64,000 bases of DNA from Mycolicibacterium poriferae (GCF_010728325.1 NZ_AP022570.1:1178001-1242000); one strand, 5' to 3'. Counted from the stretch's first letter, positions 16,811 through 26,140 are shown. Numbers and translations are program-made. The notes: generated by a model not told the origin, from the letters alone.

Positions 16811-17607
16811 AAGGCGAACACCGTGAAGAACGGCAGGATCGGCACCAGCAGACCGGTGCTCATCCAGAACATGCCGAAGTTCATCGCGAAGTCGCACGAG
16901 GCGGCGAGCCGGTGCGCCGTGCTGCCGACCGCACGGACTTCGTGGCAACCTCGCTCGGGTCCGGCCGGCGCGAGCACAGCCGGCCCGGCGCCCGTGGTGG
17001 CCTGCTCGAGCTCCGCCATGCGCGGGCGGGTGACCTCCCGGATCGCGGTGACGCTGGCGGCCAGCAGGTAGGTCATCAACGGCACACCGATCAGCGCGAA
17101 CACCCACATCGTCGTTCCGGGTTGCGCTCCGTGCCCCGAGGTGCCGTAACCCATGCCGCCGTGAGCCATGCCGCCGTGAGCCATGCCGCCGTGAGCCATG
17201 CCGCCGTGACTCATGCCCGGGTGCCCCGTGGCGTGCTGCGCTTTCACCGCCATCGCGGCCAGATGCCAGGTCATCGCGGCGAACATGGCCGCGTGCCCGC
17301 AGAAGTGCAGACCGGCGCGACGGTCGGCGGCGCGGAAGCCGTCCACCGCCAGCCAGCCGAACCACGCGGTCCCCACGGCGAACGCCGCCACCAGTGCCGA
17401 GGTGGGTACGAGCGCCGTGAGCGCCGCCCAGGTCGGTCTGGCCACCATCAGCAGCATCACGACCGCCATCGCGAGATGGGCGGCATTGGAGATGCGCTGC
17501 CGGGCGTCCTGTCGGCGGGTCAGCTCGTAGGTACACCACACGGTGCACCACGCGAACAGCGCGAGCAGGACCACGAACTTGGCCGGCGTATCGGCGAGCG
17601 TGAACAT
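16807..17607 (-). CDS. DUF5134-type membrane protein with His-Met-Gly metal loop
   Basis: A 266-residue multi-pass protein (about seven helices). Between two helices it carries HGGMAHGGMAHGGM repeats encoded by 15-bp tandem units. His and Met arranged this way usually bind soft metals such as copper or nickel. CGHAAMF and MTWHLAAM just before the loop add conserved His/Met in the membrane. ATG at 17605-17607 follows GGGAGGA. It is convergent with the GAF regulator; the stop codons overlap in CTAG. A metal-sensing or metal-handling role is inference. Confidence 0.65.
   Translation of the reverse strand: MFTLADTPAKFVVLLALFAWCTVWCTYELTRRQDARQRISNAAHLAMAVVMLLMVARPTWAALTALVPTSALVAAFAVGTAWFGWLAVDGFRAADRRAGLHFCGHAAMFAAMTWHLAAMAVKAQHATGHPGMSHGGMAHGGMAHGGMAHGGMGYGTSGHGAQPGTTMWVFALIGVPLMTYLLAASVTAIREVTRPRMAELEQATTGAGPAVLAPAGPERGCHEVRAVGSTAHRLAASCDFAMNFGMFWMSTGLLVPILPFFTVFAF
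17151..17210 (-). repeat. 15-bp in-gene tandem repeat, 4 copies (His-Gly-Gly-Met-Ala)
   Basis: Four head-to-tail 15-bp units (ccatgccgccgtgag on the plus strand, last copy ending gtgac) encode five-residue HGGMA-type units in the membrane protein above. Near-identity of the copies suggests recent expansion and probable length variation between strains. Confidence 0.9.
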
Positions 17608-17716
17608 GTGTCCTCCCGGTATCCCTGTGTCATTGGTCGCGGCGGCGCACGGTTCGGTTCCCCGCCTATCTGAAAGGTGGGCAAGGTCGCGGCGCGGATC
17701 GGCGAGCGGGGCCACA

Positions 17717-18214
17717 ATGGAGGACATGGACGCACCGAACCGGGCACTGGTGACCGAGGCCGCGGCCGAACTGCTGCGCACCCTGCAGGGCAGACATGGA
17801 GCGTTGATGTTCCACCAGTCCGGCGGCTGCTGTGACGGGTCGTCGCCGATGTGCTACCCCGACGGCGATTTCGTGGTGGGGGACCGTGACGTACTGCTGG
17901 GGGTCCTCGACGTCGGCGACGGGGTGCCGGTGTGGATCTCCGGTCCGCAGTTCGAGGCGTGGAAGCACACCCAGCTGGTGATCGACGTGGTGCCGGGTCG
18001 CGGCGGCGGGTTCAGCCTGGAGGCCCCCGAGGGAATGCGATTCCTGTCCCGGGGGCGGGCGTTCACCGACGACGAGAACCGGGCCCTCGAACAGGCCGCT
18101 CCCGTGACCGGCGCGGACTACGAGCGCGGGGTGCGTCCACCGAGCCACGGCACCCGGGTGGTGTCGGAGGGGGATGCCGAGTTCGACGCCGTGTGTCCGT
18201 TGCCGCAGGGGTAG
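17717..18214 (+). CDS. DUF779 protein (Rv0459 type)
   Basis: A 165-residue protein of the DUF779 family with its cysteine-rich signature HQSGGCCDGSSPMC (near residues 35-48). Family members usually sit beside acetaldehyde dehydrogenases and may supply a metal or redox function. Here no aldehyde dehydrogenase is adjacent, although the butanediol/acetoin block lies upstream. ATG 17717 is used; ATG 17726 (MDAPNRALV) is equally possible. Confidence 0.75.
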   Translation: MEDMDAPNRALVTEAAAELLRTLQGRHGALMFHQSGGCCDGSSPMCYPDGDFVVGDRDVLLGVLDVGDGVPVWISGPQFEAWKHTQLVIDVVPGRGGGFSLEAPEGMRFLSRGRAFTDDENRALEQAAPVTGADYERGVRPPSHGTRVVSEGDAEFDAVCPLPQG

Positions 18215-18312
18215 GCGCACTGCAGCTGAGGGCGCGCCGCCCGACCCGGCTGGACCAGCCGCTCGCTGGGGCCTCCTGAGTACACCAACCCCTCATGTGT
18301 TCAGATAGACAC

Positions 18313-19893
18313 GTGAAATCGACCGTGAGGTGGGCTCTGGCGGCGACCGTGGTGCTGGCGGCGGCTGGCTGCACCGCGCCGACACCGGACGACGCCGACG
18401 ACACGCAGATCGTGCTCGCCGAGGGCTACGAACTGGGCGGCTACAACCCCGTCAACGGGTACGCCGAATCGGGCGTGTCGCCCATCTACGACGGCCTCTA
18501 CCGTCCCAACGCCACCACCGACGATGTGGTGCCCGACCTGGCTCCGGCGCTGGCGCAGGGCCCGCCCGAGCCGGCCGGACCCAACCGGTGGCGGATCCCG
18601 CTGCGCGCCGGGGTGCAGTTCTCCGACGGAACCGCGTTCGACTCCGCCGACGTGGTGGCGACCTACGCCGCCGTGGCCGATCCGGCGGTCGCCTCCGAGA
18701 TCGCCACGGCGGTGACGCCGATCGTGGCCATCGAACCGGACGGGCCGGAGGCGGTGACCGTCGAGTTGACGACCGCCGCCGACCCGCGGCCCTACCTGCT
18801 GCTGGGGATCCTGCCGTCGGAGCGAGTCGAGTCGGCGCCCGCCGGGGACTGGGCAGTCAACACCGAACCGGTGGGCACCGGCCCCTACCGGTTGGACAGC
18901 CTGCGGCCCGACCAGGCGGTGCTGGTGGCGAGAGAGGACTACTGGGGCACCCCGGCGCAGGTGGACCGGCTGGTGTACGCCTATACCCCCGACGACAACA
19001 GCCGGGCGCAGAGCATGGCCTCGGGTGCGGTCGACGGCACCAATCTTCCTCCGCGACTGATCGATTCGCTCACCGCCGGCGACGTCGAGACGGTCTCGGT
19101 GAACTCGGCGGACTGGCGCGGCATCGCACTGCCCGCAGGCAACCCGTTCACCGCTGAGGTGCCGGCCCGGCTGGCGATGAACCTCGGGGTCGACCGGGAG
19201 GCCATCGTGCGCGACGTCCTGCGCGGATACGGCCGGCAGGCGAGCACGCCCGTCGCCGAAGCCTACGGCGCCGCATACAACCCCGACGCGCAGTACGACT
19301 TCGACGCCGGTGAGGCCACCGACATGCTCGACGCGGCCGGCTGGCGTGTGGGCTCGAACGGAATACGCGAAAAAGACGGTGCCCGAGCGTCGTTCGAGCT
19401 TCTGTACAACGCCCAGGACACGTTGCGCCGTGATCTGGCGGTCGCCTACGCGGCCGCGATGAAGCCGCTCGGCATCGACGTACGCCCCCGCGGCACCAGC
19501 TGGGACGAGATCGACACGCGGTTCGGCGATTCCGCAGTCGTGCTGGGCGGCGGATCCAAGCCGTACAGCATCGACTCCCAGGTCTATGACACCCTGCACA
19601 CCCGGGTGCCGGATTCCTCGCCGTACTCGAATCCGGGCAACTTCACCGCCGCGGGTCTGGACGGCATGCTCGAGCGCGCCGCCCAGTCCCCTCCCGGTGC
19701 CGAGAAAGACGATCTCTACCAACGGATTCAAGCCACGTATGCGGCCGAGCCCTCACAGGTGTTCCTGGTGTTCCTCGACCACACCTACGCCTACCGCGAC
19801 CTCGGCTGGAACCAGAGCGCGCCGATCATGGAACCGCACTCGCACGGGGTGACGTGGGGGCCGTGGTGGAACCTCGCCGCGTGGACGCGTTGA
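18313..19893 (+). CDS. ABC importer substrate-binding lipoprotein (family 5, Opp/Nik type)
   Basis: A 526-residue extracellular binding protein. The lipoprotein signal ends in LAAAGC (Cys20 from the GTG at 18313; an ATG at 18295 would add six residues). The family 5 fold is visible: VPDLAPALAQGP, the LRAGVQFSDGTAFDSADVVATYAAV motif, and GTGPYRLDSLRPDQAVLVAREDYWG. Such proteins bring in peptides, nickel chelates or other small ligands. It is the first gene of a complete importer (binding protein, two permeases, two ATPases). The ligand cannot be decided from sequence. Confidence 0.85.
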   Translation: MKSTVRWALAATVVLAAAGCTAPTPDDADDTQIVLAEGYELGGYNPVNGYAESGVSPIYDGLYRPNATTDDVVPDLAPALAQGPPEPAGPNRWRIPLRAGVQFSDGTAFDSADVVATYAAVADPAVASEIATAVTPIVAIEPDGPEAVTVELTTAADPRPYLLLGILPSERVESAPAGDWAVNTEPVGTGPYRLDSLRPDQAVLVAREDYWGTPAQVDRLVYAYTPDDNSRAQSMASGAVDGTNLPPRLIDSLTAGDVETVSVNSADWRGIALPAGNPFTAEVPARLAMNLGVDREAIVRDVLRGYGRQASTPVAEAYGAAYNPDAQYDFDAGEATDMLDAAGWRVGSNGIREKDGARASFELLYNAQDTLRRDLAVAYAAAMKPLGIDVRPRGTSWDEIDTRFGDSAVVLGGGSKPYSIDSQVYDTLHTRVPDSSPYSNPGNFTAAGLDGMLERAAQSPPGAEKDDLYQRIQATYAAEPSQVFLVFLDHTYAYRDLGWNQSAPIMEPHSHGVTWGPWWNLAAWTR

Positions 19894-20927
19894 GCGCGCC
19901 GGCCACACTCGACCGCCCGGCCGTCGAGTCCGTCGGCTGGACTCCCCGCAGCCGCGGGCGGGCCGCCGCCCGGCTGCTGGCGGTCCGGACCGCCGTGGCG
20001 GTGCCGCTGACTGTCGCCATCTCGGCCGCGATGTTCGCCGTCGCGTCACTGTCGCCGTTCGACCCGTTGGCCGCCTATCTCGGGGCGAACTACCAGTTCG
20101 CCACCGAATCCCAGCGTGCGGCGATGCGCGTCGCCTACGACACCGAGATGCCCTGGTATCAGGCGTGGTGGCAGTGGATCGGACGTCTGCTGCACGGGGA
20201 CCTGGGCTGGTCGTCGACCCAGTCGCAGCCGGTGAGCACCGTGCTGGCCGAGCGGATGCCCTTCACGCTCGGCCTCTCGGGCGCGGCGCTGCTGACCGCC
20301 ACCGTGGTCGCCCTCCTACTCGGATGTCTGGCCGGCATGCGCCGTGGCGGAGGCCTCGACCGGGTGTGCACGGGCCTGTCGGTGGCGCTGGCCGCCGTGC
20401 CGCCGTTCGTGGTGTCGCTGATGCTGGTGATCGTGGTTGCGGTGAGCCTGCGCTGGCTTCCGGTGTCCGGCGCGGCCGCCCCGGGCGCGGACTACACCCC
20501 CGCGGGCGTGGTGCAGCACGCGATCCTGCCGTGGCTTGCGTTGAGCGTGTCGATGGTTCCGTGGCTGCTGCTGACCACCCGTGCGGCCGTGGTCGAGAGT
20601 GTCGACTCCGACGCGGTCCGCGGCGCCCGCTCCCGGGGTGTGCACGGCTGGGCGCTGTTGCGCGGCCACATCGCACCGGTCTCGGTGTTGCCGACCCTGG
20701 CACTGCTGGGTACCCGGCTGCCCGAACTGATCGCCGGCGCCGCGATCGTCGAAACCGTGTTCGGCTGGCCCGGGATGGCTGCGGTCCTCGTCGAATCGGC
20801 TGCTGCTCTTGACTTTCCGCTGCTGGCCGCGCTGACCGTGGGTGCGGCGGCAGCCGTGCTGGCCGGATCGGCACTGTCGGACGCGGCCGCGGTGGCCATC
20901 GACCCGCGGATCGCGATGGTCGCATGA
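19881..20927 (+). CDS. ABC importer permease (OppB/NikB type)
   Basis: A 348-residue permease with about six helices. It has the DppB-type periplasmic loop (DPLAAYLGANYQFATESQRAAM, DTEMPWYQAWWQWIGRLLHGDLGWS) and the EAA-like contact loop TRAAVVESVDSDAVRGARSRGV for the ATPases. GTG 19881 overlaps the end of the binding-protein gene by 13 bp; TTG 19890 is also in frame. It ends in an ATGA overlap with the second permease. Confidence 0.85.
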   Translation: MDALSAPATLDRPAVESVGWTPRSRGRAAARLLAVRTAVAVPLTVAISAAMFAVASLSPFDPLAAYLGANYQFATESQRAAMRVAYDTEMPWYQAWWQWIGRLLHGDLGWSSTQSQPVSTVLAERMPFTLGLSGAALLTATVVALLLGCLAGMRRGGGLDRVCTGLSVALAAVPPFVVSLMLVIVVAVSLRWLPVSGAAAPGADYTPAGVVQHAILPWLALSVSMVPWLLLTTRAAVVESVDSDAVRGARSRGVHGWALLRGHIAPVSVLPTLALLGTRLPELIAGAAIVETVFGWPGMAAVLVESAAALDFPLLAALTVGAAAAVLAGSALSDAAAVAIDPRIAMVA

Positions 20928-21754
20928 GAGCCTCGACCGCCATGTTCCCGCTGCGGATGTCGCGCTGGCCGTGGCTGCTGCTCGGCGCGATCATCGTTGC
21001 GGCGGTGATCATTCCGCTGCTCGCCGGCGAGCAGATCGCCGATTTCGGTGCCGCACTGCAGCCTCCCGGCGCCGGCCACCTCGCCGGAACGGATCACTCC
21101 GGGTACGACCTGCTTGTGCGCACCGCCGAGGGGCTGCGGGTATCGCTGCTGATCGCGGTGGTGTGCGCCCTCGCGGCCACCGCGTTGGGGCTGGCCATCG
21201 GCGTCGGCGCCGCGCTCGTGGGCGGCTGGGTCGACGCGGTGGTGATGCGTCTGGTGGACGGATTCAACGCGCTGCCGCATCTGGTGGTGGGCATCGTGAT
21301 CGCCGCGATGTGGCGGGGTGCCCCGCTGGCGATCGTGGCGTCCATCGCGCTGACGCATTGGCCGGCCGTCGCCCGCGTGGTGCGTGCGGAACTGCTCGCC
21401 GTCGCCGAGGCGGGTTGGGTCGAGACCGCGCAGTTGGCCGGTGCTTCAAGGGGATTCATCGCTCGTCGGCACCTGATCCCGGCGGTGACCGGTCAGGCGC
21501 TGGTCGCGATGGTCGTGCTGCTTCCGCACGCGGTGTGGCACGAGTCCACCCTGTCCTTCCTCGGCGTCGGCCTCTCGCCGGACCGGGCCAGCCTGGGCAC
21601 GCTGCTCAGTGAGGCCCGCGGCGACATCCTGTCCGGCGCCTGGTGGACGCTGGCCGTGCCGGCCGCGGCGCTGATCGCGACGGCACTGACGTTCGCGGCC
21701 GTGGGCACGCTGGCCCGGCGCCGTCATCAGCCACCTGTCGGGCGGGTGTGGTGA
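20924..21754 (+). CDS. ABC importer permease (OppC/NikC type)
   Basis: A 276-residue permease with the DppC-family pattern: GTDHSGYDLLVRTAEGLRVSLLIA, the EAA loop RVVRAELLAVAEAGWVETAQLAGAS, and HESTLSFLGVGLSPDRASLGTLLSEA near the end. It starts with ATG in an ATGA overlap and stops in TGATG shared with the first ATPase. It forms the pore with the preceding permease. Confidence 0.85.
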   Translation: MRASTAMFPLRMSRWPWLLLGAIIVAAVIIPLLAGEQIADFGAALQPPGAGHLAGTDHSGYDLLVRTAEGLRVSLLIAVVCALAATALGLAIGVGAALVGGWVDAVVMRLVDGFNALPHLVVGIVIAAMWRGAPLAIVASIALTHWPAVARVVRAELLAVAEAGWVETAQLAGASRGFIARRHLIPAVTGQALVAMVVLLPHAVWHESTLSFLGVGLSPDRASLGTLLSEARGDILSGAWWTLAVPAAALIATALTFAAVGTLARRRHQPPVGRVW

Positions 21755-22521
21755 TGGCCGTCGTCGCGAGTCTGCACGGCTTCAGCGCCGACATCGCGGT
21801 GCGCCGGGGCCGCGGCACCGACTCGGTGACCGTCCTCGACAGCGTCGACCTCGCTGTGCGGGCGGGCAGCGTCACCGCCCTGATCGGCGAATCCGGTTGC
21901 GGCAAATCCATGGTCGCCGCTGCCCTGGCCGGACTGATGCCCCCGGGGTCGCGGGTGCGCGGCACGGTGCGGATCGGCGGAACCGACATGGACGTACAGG
22001 ACGAGAAGGGCTGGCGCGCACTGCGCGGACGCCGCATCGGCTTGGTGCCGCAGTCGGCGGCCACGTCGTTCACGCCGGTGCGCACCGTCGGTTCCCAACT
22101 CGCCGAGATCTGCACCCGGCTGGGCGCTGACCGCAATCCCGAGCAGCTGTGCGCGGCCGTGGCGCTGCCGGCCGACGTCGTCGACCGCTATCCCGGGGAG
22201 CTGTCCGGGGGCATGGCCCAACGCGTCGCGATCGCCGCCGCGCTGGCAGGGCGTCCGGCCCTGCTGCTGGCCGACGAACCCACGTCGGCGCTGGACCCGG
22301 GCAACGCCGAGCTGGTGTGGCACCTCCTCGGGCAGGCCTGCGCCGACGGTGCCGGGGTGCTGGTCATCACCCACGACATGCCGTCGCTGCTGCGCGCGCA
22401 GAAATGCGATGACGTCGCGGTCATGGCGCGGGGCCGCGTGCTCGACCAGCTGCCCCTCGACGCCGCCCTGGCCAGCACCGACCCGTATCTGCGGGCCTTG
22501 CTGAACGCGGTGCCGGCATGA
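21754..22521 (+). CDS. ABC importer ATPase (OppD/NikD type)
   Basis: A 255-residue nucleotide-binding protein: Walker A GESGCGKSM (the usual Thr replaced by Met after Ser), signature LSGGMAQRVAIA, Walker B ALLLADEPTSALD, H-loop ITHDM. It is shorter than OppD because the C-terminal peptide-transporter motif is absent. The start ATG overlaps the permease stop. It pairs with the next gene. Confidence 0.85.
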   Translation: MAVVASLHGFSADIAVRRGRGTDSVTVLDSVDLAVRAGSVTALIGESGCGKSMVAAALAGLMPPGSRVRGTVRIGGTDMDVQDEKGWRALRGRRIGLVPQSAATSFTPVRTVGSQLAEICTRLGADRNPEQLCAAVALPADVVDRYPGELSGGMAQRVAIAAALAGRPALLLADEPTSALDPGNAELVWHLLGQACADGAGVLVITHDMPSLLRAQKCDDVAVMARGRVLDQLPLDAALASTDPYLRALLNAVPA

Positions 22522-23276
22522 CCGGTGACCTGCACGCCACCGGCCTCACCGTCAGATTCGGCGGGCGGACGGTGCTCGACGGCGTGGACCTGACTGCCCC
22601 GGCCGGCGCCATCACGGGTGTGACGGGTGCGTCGGGCAGCGGCAAGACCACGCTGCTGCGGGTGCTGGCCGGGCTGCAGAGGCCGCACGCCGGAGCGATC
22701 CGCTACGCGGCTGCGTCCGCGAGCGGCGCGTCGACTTCTGCGTCCGCGAGCGGCGCGTCGACTTCTGCGTCCGCGAGCGGCGCGTCGAATTCTGCGTCCG
22801 CGAGCGGCGCGTCGAATCCGGCGTCCGGTTCTGCGTCCGGGCCGCCTCGCGGTTCCGTCGCGCTGCTGGCCCAGCACCCGCGGCTGGTGTGCAACCCGCG
22901 CTGGACGCTGCGCCAGCTCATCGACGAGCCGCTGGCCATCCGTGCGGGCCGCGGCTTCCGCTCGTCCGCCGAGCAGACCGCCGACCGCGTCGGCCTCGAC
23001 ACCGCGCTGCTGGAGCGCTATCCCGGGCAGGTCAGTGACGGGCAGCTGCAACGAGCCTGCCTGGGGCGGGTGCTGACGCAGGGCGATGGCGGGCCGTTGG
23101 TGGTGCTGTGCGACGAACCGACGGCAATGCTCGATCCGATAGCGACAAGCTCGGTGGTGTCTCTGCTGCGCGACATGGCGGGCACCGGGTCGACCATCGT
23201 GCTCGTCAGCCACGACCCCGCGCTGATCGACGCCCTCACCGAGAGCGCGCTCGCCTTGCCGACCCCGTTAGGGTGA
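22518..23276 (+). CDS. ABC importer ATPase (OppF/NikE type) with Ser-Ala-rich insertion
   Basis: A 252-residue nucleotide-binding protein: Walker [10 protein letters not shown] near residue 38, then an unusual insertion of about 45 residues of repeated ASASGASTS units, the Q-loop LLAQHP, signature [13 protein letters not shown], Walker [13 protein letters not shown] and VSHDP. The insertion sits between Walker A and the Q-loop and is encoded by four 27-bp tandem repeats. Walker A, signature, Walker B and H-loop are intact, so it is probably functional. Last gene of the importer operon. Confidence 0.82.
   Translation: MTGDLHATGLTVRFGGRTVLDGVDLTAPAGAITGVTGASGSGKTTLLRVLAGLQRPHAGAIRYAAASASGASTSASASGASTSASASGASNSASASGASNPASGSASGPPRGSVALLAQHPRLVCNPRWTLRQLIDEPLAIRAGRGFRSSAEQTADRVGLDTALLERYPGQVSDGQLQRACLGRVLTQGDGGPLVVLCDEPTAMLDPIATSSVVSLLRDMAGTGSTIVLVSHDPALIDALTESALALPTPLG
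22711..22818 (+). repeat. 27-bp in-gene tandem repeat, 4 copies
   Basis: Four near-perfect 27-bp units beginning ctgcgtccgcgagcgg run from 22711 to 22818, followed by a degenerate remnant. They keep frame and encode nine-residue Ala/Ser/Gly-rich units inside the second ATPase. The multiple-of-three unit points to selection for frame or recent slippage. Confidence 0.92.
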
Positions 23277-23281
23277 GAACC

Positions 23282-24676
23282 GTGACCCACTATGACGTCG
23301 TCGTTCTCGGAGCCGGTCCCGGCGGGTACGTCGCGGCCATCCGCGCCGCCCAGCTCGGGCTGAACACCGCCATCATCGAACCCAAGTACTGGGGCGGTGT
23401 GTGTCTGAATGTCGGGTGTATCCCGTCCAAGGCGCTGCTGCGCAACGCCGAGCTCGCGCACATCTTCACCAAGGAGGCCAAGACCTTCGGCATCAGTGGG
23501 GAGGCCAGCTTCGACTACGGCGTGGCCTTCGACCGCAGCCGCAAGGTCGCCGACGGCCGGGTGGCCGGCGTGCACTTCCTGATGAAGAAGAACAAGATCA
23601 CCGAGATCCAGGGCTACGGCAAGTTCAAAGACGACCACACCATCGTCGTCGATCTCAACGAAGGCGAGACCGAGGAAGTCACCTTCGACAACGCCATCAT
23701 CGCCACGGGCGCGCACACCAAGCTGGTGCCGGGCACCGAGCTGTCGGAGAACGTGGTCACCTACGAAGAGCAGATCATGGAGCGCGAGCTGCCCGGCTCG
23801 ATCGTCATCGCCGGCGCCGGCGCGATCGGCATGGAGTTCGGTTACGTCATGAAGAACTACGGCGTGGACGTCACGATCGTCGAGTTCCTGCCGCGCGCGC
23901 TGCCCAACGAGGACGCCGAGATCTCCAAGGAGATCGAGAAGCAGTTCAAGAAGCTGGGCGTCAAGATCATGACCGGCACCAAGGTGGAATCGATCGACGA
24001 CGACGGTAAGTCCGTCACCGTCACCGTGAGCAAGGACGGCAAGTCCACCGAAATCAAGACCGACAAGGTGATGCAGGCCATCGGCTTCGTCCCGAACGTC
24101 GAAGGTTTCGACCTGGACAAGGCCGGCGTCGAACTGACCGAGCGCGGCGGCATCGCCATCGACGACTACATGCGCACCAACAAGCCGCACATCTATGCCA
24201 TTGGCGACGTCACCGGCAAACTGCAGCTCGCCCACGTCGCCGAGGCCATGGGCGTCGTCGCGGCCGAGACCATCGGTGGCGCCGAGACACTCGCGCTGGG
24301 CGACTACCGGATGATGCCGCGCGCCACGTTCTGCCAGCCCCAGGTGGCCAGTTTCGGGCTCACCGAGGAGCAGGCCCGCGAGGAGGGCTATGACGTCAAG
24401 GTCGCCAAGTTCCCCTTCACCGCCAACGGCAAGGCCCACGGCATGGGCGACCCCAGCGGCTTCGTCAAGCTGATCGCCGACGCCAAGTACGGCGAGCTGA
24501 TCGGCGGTCACCTGATCGGCCACGACGTGTCCGAGCTGCTGCCGGAGCTGACGCTGGCGCAGAAGTGGGACCTGACGTCCAATGAGCTGGCCCGCAATGT
24601 GCACACGCACCCGACCATGTCCGAGGCGCTGCAGGAGTGCTTCCACGGCTTGGCCGGCCACATGATCAACTTCTAA
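23282..24676 (+). CDS. lpdC: Dihydrolipoamide dehydrogenase
   Basis: A 464-residue flavoprotein, the exact length of M. tuberculosis LpdC (Rv0462). It re-oxidises dihydrolipoamide on pyruvate and related dehydrogenase complexes and, in mycobacteria, also serves the AhpD/AhpC peroxidase branch. FAD fold [17 protein letters not shown] (10-26), redox pair C41-x4-C46 in [16 protein letters not shown] fold [10 protein letters not shown] and the C-terminal HTHPTMSE with the catalytic His are all present. GTG 23282 lies 5 bp after the importer operon stop. A small membrane gene follows immediately. Confidence 0.97.
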   Translation: MTHYDVVVLGAGPGGYVAAIRAAQLGLNTAIIEPKYWGGVCLNVGCIPSKALLRNAELAHIFTKEAKTFGISGEASFDYGVAFDRSRKVADGRVAGVHFLMKKNKITEIQGYGKFKDDHTIVVDLNEGETEEVTFDNAIIATGAHTKLVPGTELSENVVTYEEQIMERELPGSIVIAGAGAIGMEFGYVMKNYGVDVTIVEFLPRALPNEDAEISKEIEKQFKKLGVKIMTGTKVESIDDDGKSVTVTVSKDGKSTEIKTDKVMQAIGFVPNVEGFDLDKAGVELTERGGIAIDDYMRTNKPHIYAIGDVTGKLQLAHVAEAMGVVAAETIGGAETLALGDYRMMPRATFCQPQVASFGLTEEQAREEGYDVKVAKFPFTANGKAHGMGDPSGFVKLIADAKYGELIGGHLIGHDVSELLPELTLAQKWDLTSNELARNVHTHPTMSEALQECFHGLAGHMINF

Positions 24677-24955
24677 TTGAGGGCGATCTGGATAGCCGGC
24701 ATCGGCGGGCTGGCCATCGGCCACATCCTGTGGTTGGCGGGTATCTCGGCGGCGGTCGCGACCAACGACGTCGCCCAGTGGGTGCTGGTGGTGGCGGGGG
24801 TGTCGCTGGCGGTGGGCGCCTTGTCGGGACTGCTGGGCTGGAGGGCGTTTCGCGGCAAGAGCCTCACGGGCGAGATCTGGGCGGCATTTCTGTGGGGCCT
24901 GCCGATCTCACCGGTGCTGTTGTCGCTCATCGTGCTCGGCGTGACCTACCTGTAG
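24677..24955 (+). CDS. Small membrane protein (Rv0463 type)
   Basis: A 92-residue protein with three hydrophobic helices and short loops (GWRAFRGKSL). TTG 24677 directly follows the lpdC stop, so translation is coupled. The same tiny membrane gene follows lpdC in M. tuberculosis (Rv0463, from memory). Function unknown. Confidence 0.75.
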   Translation: MRAIWIAGIGGLAIGHILWLAGISAAVATNDVAQWVLVVAGVSLAVGALSGLLGWRAFRGKSLTGEIWAAFLWGLPISPVLLSLIVLGVTYL

Positions 24956-25054
24956 CCCGCCTGTCGAGGCCGTAGCTGGCAGTCGCAGAATTCAGCTGTG
25001 ACGTGGATCGACGTTTCCCCTCGGTATTCACTGGCGGCTTCCTAGACTGATCCG

Positions 25055-26140
25055 GTGGGGGAGAGCGCCGATCCTGGTCTGCTGCGGCAGTGGTGGCACC
25101 AGCGCGACGACTACCAGTGGCGTATCGACTTCCTGCGCAGCCGCGGGCTGCTGACCCCGCTGCGCTATGTCATCGCCGGGATCGGCGCCGTGATGGGCAT
25201 TCTCGCGGCGATCAACGTCGTGGTCCCGCCCGCGGCCGACGGTGCGCTGTTCCGGATCGGCTGGGCCGTGACGGCGGTCGGGTCGCTGGCCTGGGCGGTG
25301 CGCTGGATGCTGCTGCGCTGGCCGTCCGCGCGCGAGTCGGCAGTGCTGGTGATCTACGTCGACGTGATCATGACGCTGTCGACGGTGTTGTTCGGCGACG
25401 CCAACCTGGCGATGTCGGGCATCCCGATCCTGCTGTGCGCCGGCGGGTATGTCGTGTTCTTCCACGGCCCGCGGCTGCATTTGGTGCACATCGGCTGGTG
25501 CCTGCTCTCGGTCGGGGCCATCGCGGTCTGGCTGGCTGCCAGCATGCCGGAGCACGGCCTGCAGGTGGCGGTGTCGCGGGCGGTCATCGCGCTGCTGGTG
25601 ACCGTGTGCATCCTGCCTGCGCTGCAGTTCGGTTTCTGGTTGCTGCAGGACAGCTCCATGCAGTCGCTGACCGACCCGTTGACCGAGCTGACCAACCGGC
25701 GCGGCCTGACGGTGTCGATGAAACGACTGGATGCGCGCGTGGACGGAGACACGGACCTGTGCGCGTTCCTGATCGACGTCGACGGATTCAAGGTCGTCAA
25801 CGACACGCACGGCCATGCCGTCGGCGACGAGGTGCTCATCCGCACCGCGCGCCGGATTCGCGACAGCGTGCGCAGCGACGCGGTGGTCGTGCGGTGGGGC
25901 GGCGAAGAATTCCTCGTCGTCGACCGCATCCCGGCGGCCCAGGCGGCCGGGGTCGCCGAACGTATCCGGACGGCGGTCTCGGCACCGGCGCGACCGGTCG
26001 TCACGGCCAGCATCGGCCTGGCGACCTGCACCCGGCCCGGGTCAGACCTTGCTGAGGTGATCACCGCCGCCGACGTGGCCATGTACCGCGCCAAGGCCCG
26101 CGGCGGGGACCGGGTCGCCATCGCCGCCGACCTCTGTTGA
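25055..26140 (+). CDS. Membrane-bound diguanylate cyclase (GGDEF), second copy
   Basis: A 361-residue protein. Six hydrophobic helices (residues 35-195) precede a GGDEF domain opening with DPLTELTNRRGL. The substrate motif is LIDVDGFKVVNDTHGH and the active site GGEEF lies at 282-286. The residues at the inhibition-site position read RSDA instead of RxxD. The N-terminal layout is like the copy at 10538-11605, so the two are probably paralogues. The last 99 bp overlap the convergent hydrolase gene. Confidence 0.87.
   Translation: MGESADPGLLRQWWHQRDDYQWRIDFLRSRGLLTPLRYVIAGIGAVMGILAAINVVVPPAADGALFRIGWAVTAVGSLAWAVRWMLLRWPSARESAVLVIYVDVIMTLSTVLFGDANLAMSGIPILLCAGGYVVFFHGPRLHLVHIGWCLLSVGAIAVWLAASMPEHGLQVAVSRAVIALLVTVCILPALQFGFWLLQDSSMQSLTDPLTELTNRRGLTVSMKRLDARVDGDTDLCAFLIDVDGFKVVNDTHGHAVGDEVLIRTARRIRDSVRSDAVVVRWGGEEFLVVDRIPAAQAAGVAERIRTAVSAPARPVVTASIGLATCTRPGSDLAEVITAADVAMYRAKARGGDRVAIAADLC

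Noticed and set aside
23018..24724. Long antisense frame over lpdC (about 570 codons)
   Set aside because: Asp/Gly/Val-rich shadow typical of GC-rich genes; no motif or ribosome site.
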